A DNA stretch of 64,000 nt from Chondrosia reniformis (Eukaryota; Porifera; Demospongiae; Chondrillida; Chondrillidae), in contig OX359200.1 in NCBI GenBank assembly GCA_947172415.1, forward strand, positions 3,474,501 to 3,538,500. The letters run 5' to 3'. The first letter of the stretch is position 1. Every line of letters starts with the position of its first letter. The notes below the pieces were generated by a model that was given only the letters and a program-made list of their open reading frames with translations, ran no database searches and had not been told where the DNA came from. The translations under genes and the position numbers were made by a program. Of this stretch, positions 59,967-64,000 are shown in pieces.

Positions 59967-61725
59967 ACTAGTTAAATTTACTAGTTGTAGCTACTAGTTT
60001 TATGTAGTAGTTGAATGTACTAATAACTAAATGTGTGTAGTAATTGTATGCACTAGTTGTATGTTCCAGTTGTATTTACTAGTTGTATGTACTATCTGTA
60101 TGTACTAGTTGTATGTACTAATTGTATATACTAGTTGTATGTACTAGTAAATAGTTGACTGTACTAGTTATATGTAGTAGTTGTATGTACTTGTTGTGTG
60201 CAATTGTTGAATATAATTGTTATATGTACTAGTTGTATGTCTTAATTGTATGTTCTAGTTGTATGTACTAGTAAGTAGTTGCATGTACTAGTTATATGTA
60301 CTCGTTGTATGTAATAGCTGCAGGTATTAGTTATATATTTTAGTTGTAGTACTAGTTGTAAGTAATATATAGTTGCATGTACTGGTTGTATGTACTAGTT
60401 GTAAGTACCAGTTTTATGTACTTGTTATATGTATTAATTGAATGTAGTATTTGTATGTTGTTATATATACGTATTGGTTGTGTGTACTAGTTATATGTAC
60501 TAGTTGAATTTAGTAGTTGTATGTTGTTATATATATTTACTAGTTGTGTGTACTAATTGTATGTATATACTAGTTGTATATACTACTTACATTTACTAGT
60601 TGTATGTACTTATCTGTACTAGTTTTATGTGCTAGTTGTATGTTTTAGTGGGTAGTTGCATGTAATAGTTGTATGAACTAGTTGTACGTACTAGTTGTAT
60701 GGACTAGTTGTATGTACGAAATGTATGTACTAGTTGTGTGTACTAGTTCTATGTACTAGTTGTATATATGTTCTAGTAAGTAGTTGAATGTACTAGTTAT
60801 ATGTACTAATTGTATGCACTAGTTGTGTGTATTTTTCGTATGTACTAGTAACTAGATGTATGTACTTGTTGTATATGTATTCTAGTATATAAGTAGTGGA
60901 TGCACTAGTTATATGTACTAGTTTTATGTACAAGATGTATGTACTAGTTTCATATACTAGTTGTATGTTTAAGTTGAATGTGCTAGTATGTAGATGTATG
61001 TATTAGTTGTATGTAATATATAGTTGTATGTACTGGTTATATGTACTAGTGCTATGTAGTAGTTGTATATATGTTCTAATAAGTAGTTTTATGTACTAGT
61101 TATATGTACTAATTGTATGTACTAGCTGTATGGACTAGTGTATGTATTAATTGTATATACTAGTTGTACGTACTAGTAACTATCAGAATATACTAGTTGT
61201 ATGTACAAGTTCTTTGAAATAGTTGTATGTAGTTATATGTACTACTTCTATGTACTAGTTGTGTGTATTTTTCGTATGTACTAGTAACTAGATGTATGTA
61301 CTTGTTGTATGTACTAGTTGAATGTTCTAGTTGTATGTGCTAGTTGTAAGTACTAGTTGTATGTAGTTATATGTAATAGTTGCATACATGTACTAGTTGT
61401 TTGTAATTATTTTAATATAGTCGTTGTATGTTGTAGTTGTATGTGGTAACTGTATGTACTAGTTGTAAGTACTAGTAAAAACTTGCATGTACTAGATATA
61501 TGTAATAGTTGTATATACTAGTTGTATATACTAGTTGTAAGTAATTATATATACTGGTTGTATTTACTATTTGTGTGAAATTGTGGTATGTACTAGTTAT
61601 ATGTACTTGTTGGATGTACTAGTTGTATGTAATAACTGTATGTACCAAATGTATATACTAGGTGTAAGAACTAGAAACAATCTGTATTTACTAGTTGTAG
61701 GGACTAGTTGTATGTTCTAGCTGTA
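59967..61725 (+). repeat. 13-bp minisatellite, block t
   Basis: Its left part repeats 32770-33000, and its right part shares variants with 26.8-27.2 kb. No gene. Confidence 0.95.
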
Positions 61726-62286
61726 TGTAATAGGGCATACACTGAGGTGCAGAAGAAGCCTCGCTGTGAGGTCTGACAGTCTGAATTGTATATGTAGCCC
61801 TGAAGAGTGATCAGAGCACACATATGTAATGCTATTCCAGAGAGACTAAGCGCACAAAGGAAGATGACTACAGCTACGCCCCCATGTACAGCTGCTGGCC
61901 GTTTTGTGCCGGTGTAACGAAGGATTTTTCGTATCGGGACGTGGGCAGAAAATGGCCGTCGCAACCTTTCCGCCAGGTAGTTGCGAGAAACGCACAAACA
62001 CAGGTTCAGCGAGGAAGCATTCCCAGCGTGAAACGATATCTCAACGATCTGAGCCGATGTGTAGCCACTGCGGGCAATAAGCTCCTTGTGCTCTCGTGGC
62101 AATCCCGCATAAACTATTTACACATACCTTCGCTAATCTGTCTGGCTAGTTATACGCATGCCCAAGTGGCTAGCCAGGTGTGGTCTGTCTCTAGTGTGAA
62201 GAAAGCGGACAGAGTTGTTCCGAGTCCGCGTGCCTCTTCTGTAACTGAGGTGTCACGATGTAGATGCTACGGATATAGATATATAC
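61726..62286. other. Unique GC-richer insert, possible gene fragment
   Basis: About 560 bp of non-satellite sequence with more balanced base composition than anything nearby, open on both strands for more than 130 codons. The minus-strand frame (61704-62102) has a hydrophobic, membrane-like stretch (VAVVIFLCALSLSG) followed by SQRGFFC, which faintly recalls the QRGFFC segment of phospholipid phosphatases (PAP2/PLPP). This is a weak likeness. Its 3' 44 bases (from 62243) recur at 63068-63110 beyond foldback copy B. Confidence 0.35.
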
Positions 62287-63055
62287 TAGAGAAAAATAAA
62301 AATTTTCTACAAAAATAGTGAAGATGTAGCGATGGCACAAAAAGCACAGAAACAAGAAAGGGATGTTACACAGTGAAGCATTAGCTATATGCATGAATCA
62401 TACAACACCCTTGCTTGTAGGATTCATGTATATAGCTAATGCTTCACTGTGTAATATCCCTTTCTTGTTTCTGTGCTTTTTGTGCCATCCCTACATCTTC
62501 ACTATTTTTGTAGAAAATTTTTATTTTTCTCTAGTTTCTGTACTTTTTATGGAGCATAAGCTAGGAATTCGATTGTATCATTTAAACCCATTTTGGTGTC
62601 GCAATCTTCGACTGAATATGACGTCATTAAAATGGCGAATTTATCGAGGCCTTGACTCTGGGGCCATGAAAACCGTCATACTCAATAGTAGCGTTATCGC
62701 TCTCGCTTCTACAAAAGAATACAGCTCGGTAAATTTGCAATAGTTTCGTTTAACAATTAGTCCAAAAGCTTGTATAGTTTTTTAGTTATGGCTGACGAAG
62801 AATAAGAAGAAGAAGAAGAAGAATATGAAGAAGATGAAAATGGGCATTTTAAAAGTTTGTTATTTCGCCAGCGGGACATATTCGCTTGCCTTTAATGACT
62901 ATTTAGAGTATGTATTGTGTATTGTTAGCCATACATAGCCTTGTTTTGTCGATTTTCGGCCTATTTCGGGATTTTGCTCCTATACCGATGTATGGGGAAA
63001 ACGAAAAAAACCGTGTCATCCCTACATAGGGAGTACTACCGTACTCACTGATATA
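62287..63055 (-). mobile_element. Foldback element, copy B
   Basis: An inverted relative of 56189-56985. The hairpin lies at the left (arms about 62286-62403 and 62420-62525, spacer about 20 bp), then unique sequence shared with copy A, a GAA-rich microsatellite (62800-62835), and the outer end with TGTCATCCCTACATAGGG and GTACTACCGTACTC. Apparent frames of 60-126 codons in it are not conserved as proteins between the copies. Confidence 0.7.
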
Positions 63056-63205
63056 TATACATTGCACAACTAAGGTGTCGCGATGTAAATGCTGCGGATA
63101 TAGATATATATATATATATATATATATACAGACGCACGGTGAGACTGGCAACCAGATTACTTGCCTCGCCTTCCGGATTGGCAACCAGTTATCTCTACCA
63201 CTTGT
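63056..63205. other. Flank of foldback copy B with direct repeat and AT microsatellite
   Basis: It contains the second copy of the roughly 43-bp sequence AAGGTGTCGCGATG...GGATATAGATATAT (63068-63110), an (AT)n run (to about 63128) and a short doublet with GGCAACCAG at about 63149 and 63180. No gene. Confidence 0.6.
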
Positions 63206-64000
63206 ATGTACTAGTTGTAAATACTAGTTGTACATACAAATAACTAGTTGTATGTATTTGTTGTAGGTACCTATTCTATGTACTAGTTTTGGTATAAGCT
63301 GTGTGTACTAGTTGTTTTCACTAGTTTTATATACTAGCAGTTTGAACTAGTTGTATGTAGTTATATGTATTACTTGTATGAACGAGTTGTGTGTAATTTT
63401 TGTATGTACTAGTTATATTTACTAGTTGTAGTTACTAGTTGTATGTTCTAGTTGTATGTACTAGTTGTGTGTAATTGTTCTATGTACTAGTTATATGTAC
63501 AAGTTGTTTGTACTAATTGTATATACTAGTAACTAGTTGTATGTACTGGTTGTATGTACTAGTTCTATGTATTAGTTTTTTATACTAGATGTATGTACTA
63601 GTTGTAAGTAGTAATAGGTACTACTGGTATGTTGTAGTTGTGTGTATATTTTGTATACTAGTTATGTTTACTAGTTGTAGTTACTAGATTAATGTACTAG
63701 TTTTATGTTCTGGTTGTTTGTCCTAGTAACTGGATGTATGTTCTGGTTGTATGTACTAGTTGTATGTACTAGTTGTAAGTAATTATATGTACTAGTTGCA
63801 TTTACTATTTGTGTGAAATTGTGGTATGCACTAGTAATATGTACTTGTTGTATGTACTAGTTGTATGTAATAATTGTATGTACCAGATGTATATACTAGG
63901 TGTAAGAACTAGGAACAATTTGTATTTACTAGTTGTAGGGACTAGTTGTATGTACTTGTTGTATGTAGTAGTTGTATGTCCTAATTGTACGTACTAGTTG
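63206..64000 (+). repeat. 13-bp minisatellite, block u
   Basis: The array continues to the window edge. Segments repeat 48.2-48.6 kb and 36.95-37.17 kb. No gene. Confidence 0.95.

Noticed and set aside
62363..62743. 126-codon frame in foldback copy B and its counterpart at 56808-56999
   Set aside because: The similarity comes from shared DNA of the foldback arms. The frames differ in length and break between the copies, and the same words appear on both strands because of the hairpin.
20597..64000. CRISPR-like array
   Set aside because: The repeat is 13 bp, contiguous and without unique spacers of regular length. It is a minisatellite in eukaryotic-type DNA.

Overview
The window looks like repeat-dominated, AT-rich nuclear DNA from an invertebrate animal. 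The evidence is two different satellite arrays, a Ty3/gypsy retroelement fragment, several DNA-transposon and MITE families, probable introns inside a transposase gene, and no sign of bacterial operons. The transposase-like protein at 39.3-43.0 kb resembles proteins I associate with sponge and cnidarian genomes, but that is an impression and not a search result. I see no single-copy host gene, tRNA, rRNA or CRISPR array. Layout: (1) 1-17.6 kb is a satellite of about 22-23 bp monomers with higher-order structure, an inverted block at 11.05-13.02 kb, and a near-identical 1.4-kb duplication of the left window edge at 15.77 kb. (2) 17.6-20.6 kb is a minus-strand, 5'-truncated Ty3/gypsy pol with a short 3' LTR. 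It sits exactly at the border between the two satellites. (3) 20.6-64 kb is a second satellite, a 13-bp minisatellite (consensus TAGTTGTATGTAC), interrupted by at least seven families of inserted elements. Several inserts recur with the same flanking minisatellite sequence, so they were copied as passengers of larger duplications rather than by repeated transposition. The most notable content is a 6.9-kb DNA transposon (37393-44272). It has imperfect terminal inverted repeats of about 19 bp, a TA target duplication, a large split transposase-like gene and a second coiled-coil gene. A 1.3-kb internally deleted relative of the same family lies in opposite orientation at 33016-34315. Comparing the two fixes the element ends and the deletion breakpoints. 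I cannot place the family in a named superfamily. Two of the three coding breaks in this element, and one of those in the gypsy, fall at A-runs of 6-7 nt where one extra A would restore the frame. This points to homopolymer slippage or assembly error rather than necessarily real decay. Other elements are Helitron-like repeats with a 3' hairpin, a TA-flanked MITE family starting CAGTGTAAC, a pogo/Tigger-like MITE, two retroelement tails with 11-12 bp target duplications (possibly Penelope-like), two foldback elements, and a relative of the Helitron-like repeats that carries an 860-bp palindrome. A heterochromatic, subtelomeric or pericentromeric setting would fit, but the sequence alone does not prove it.
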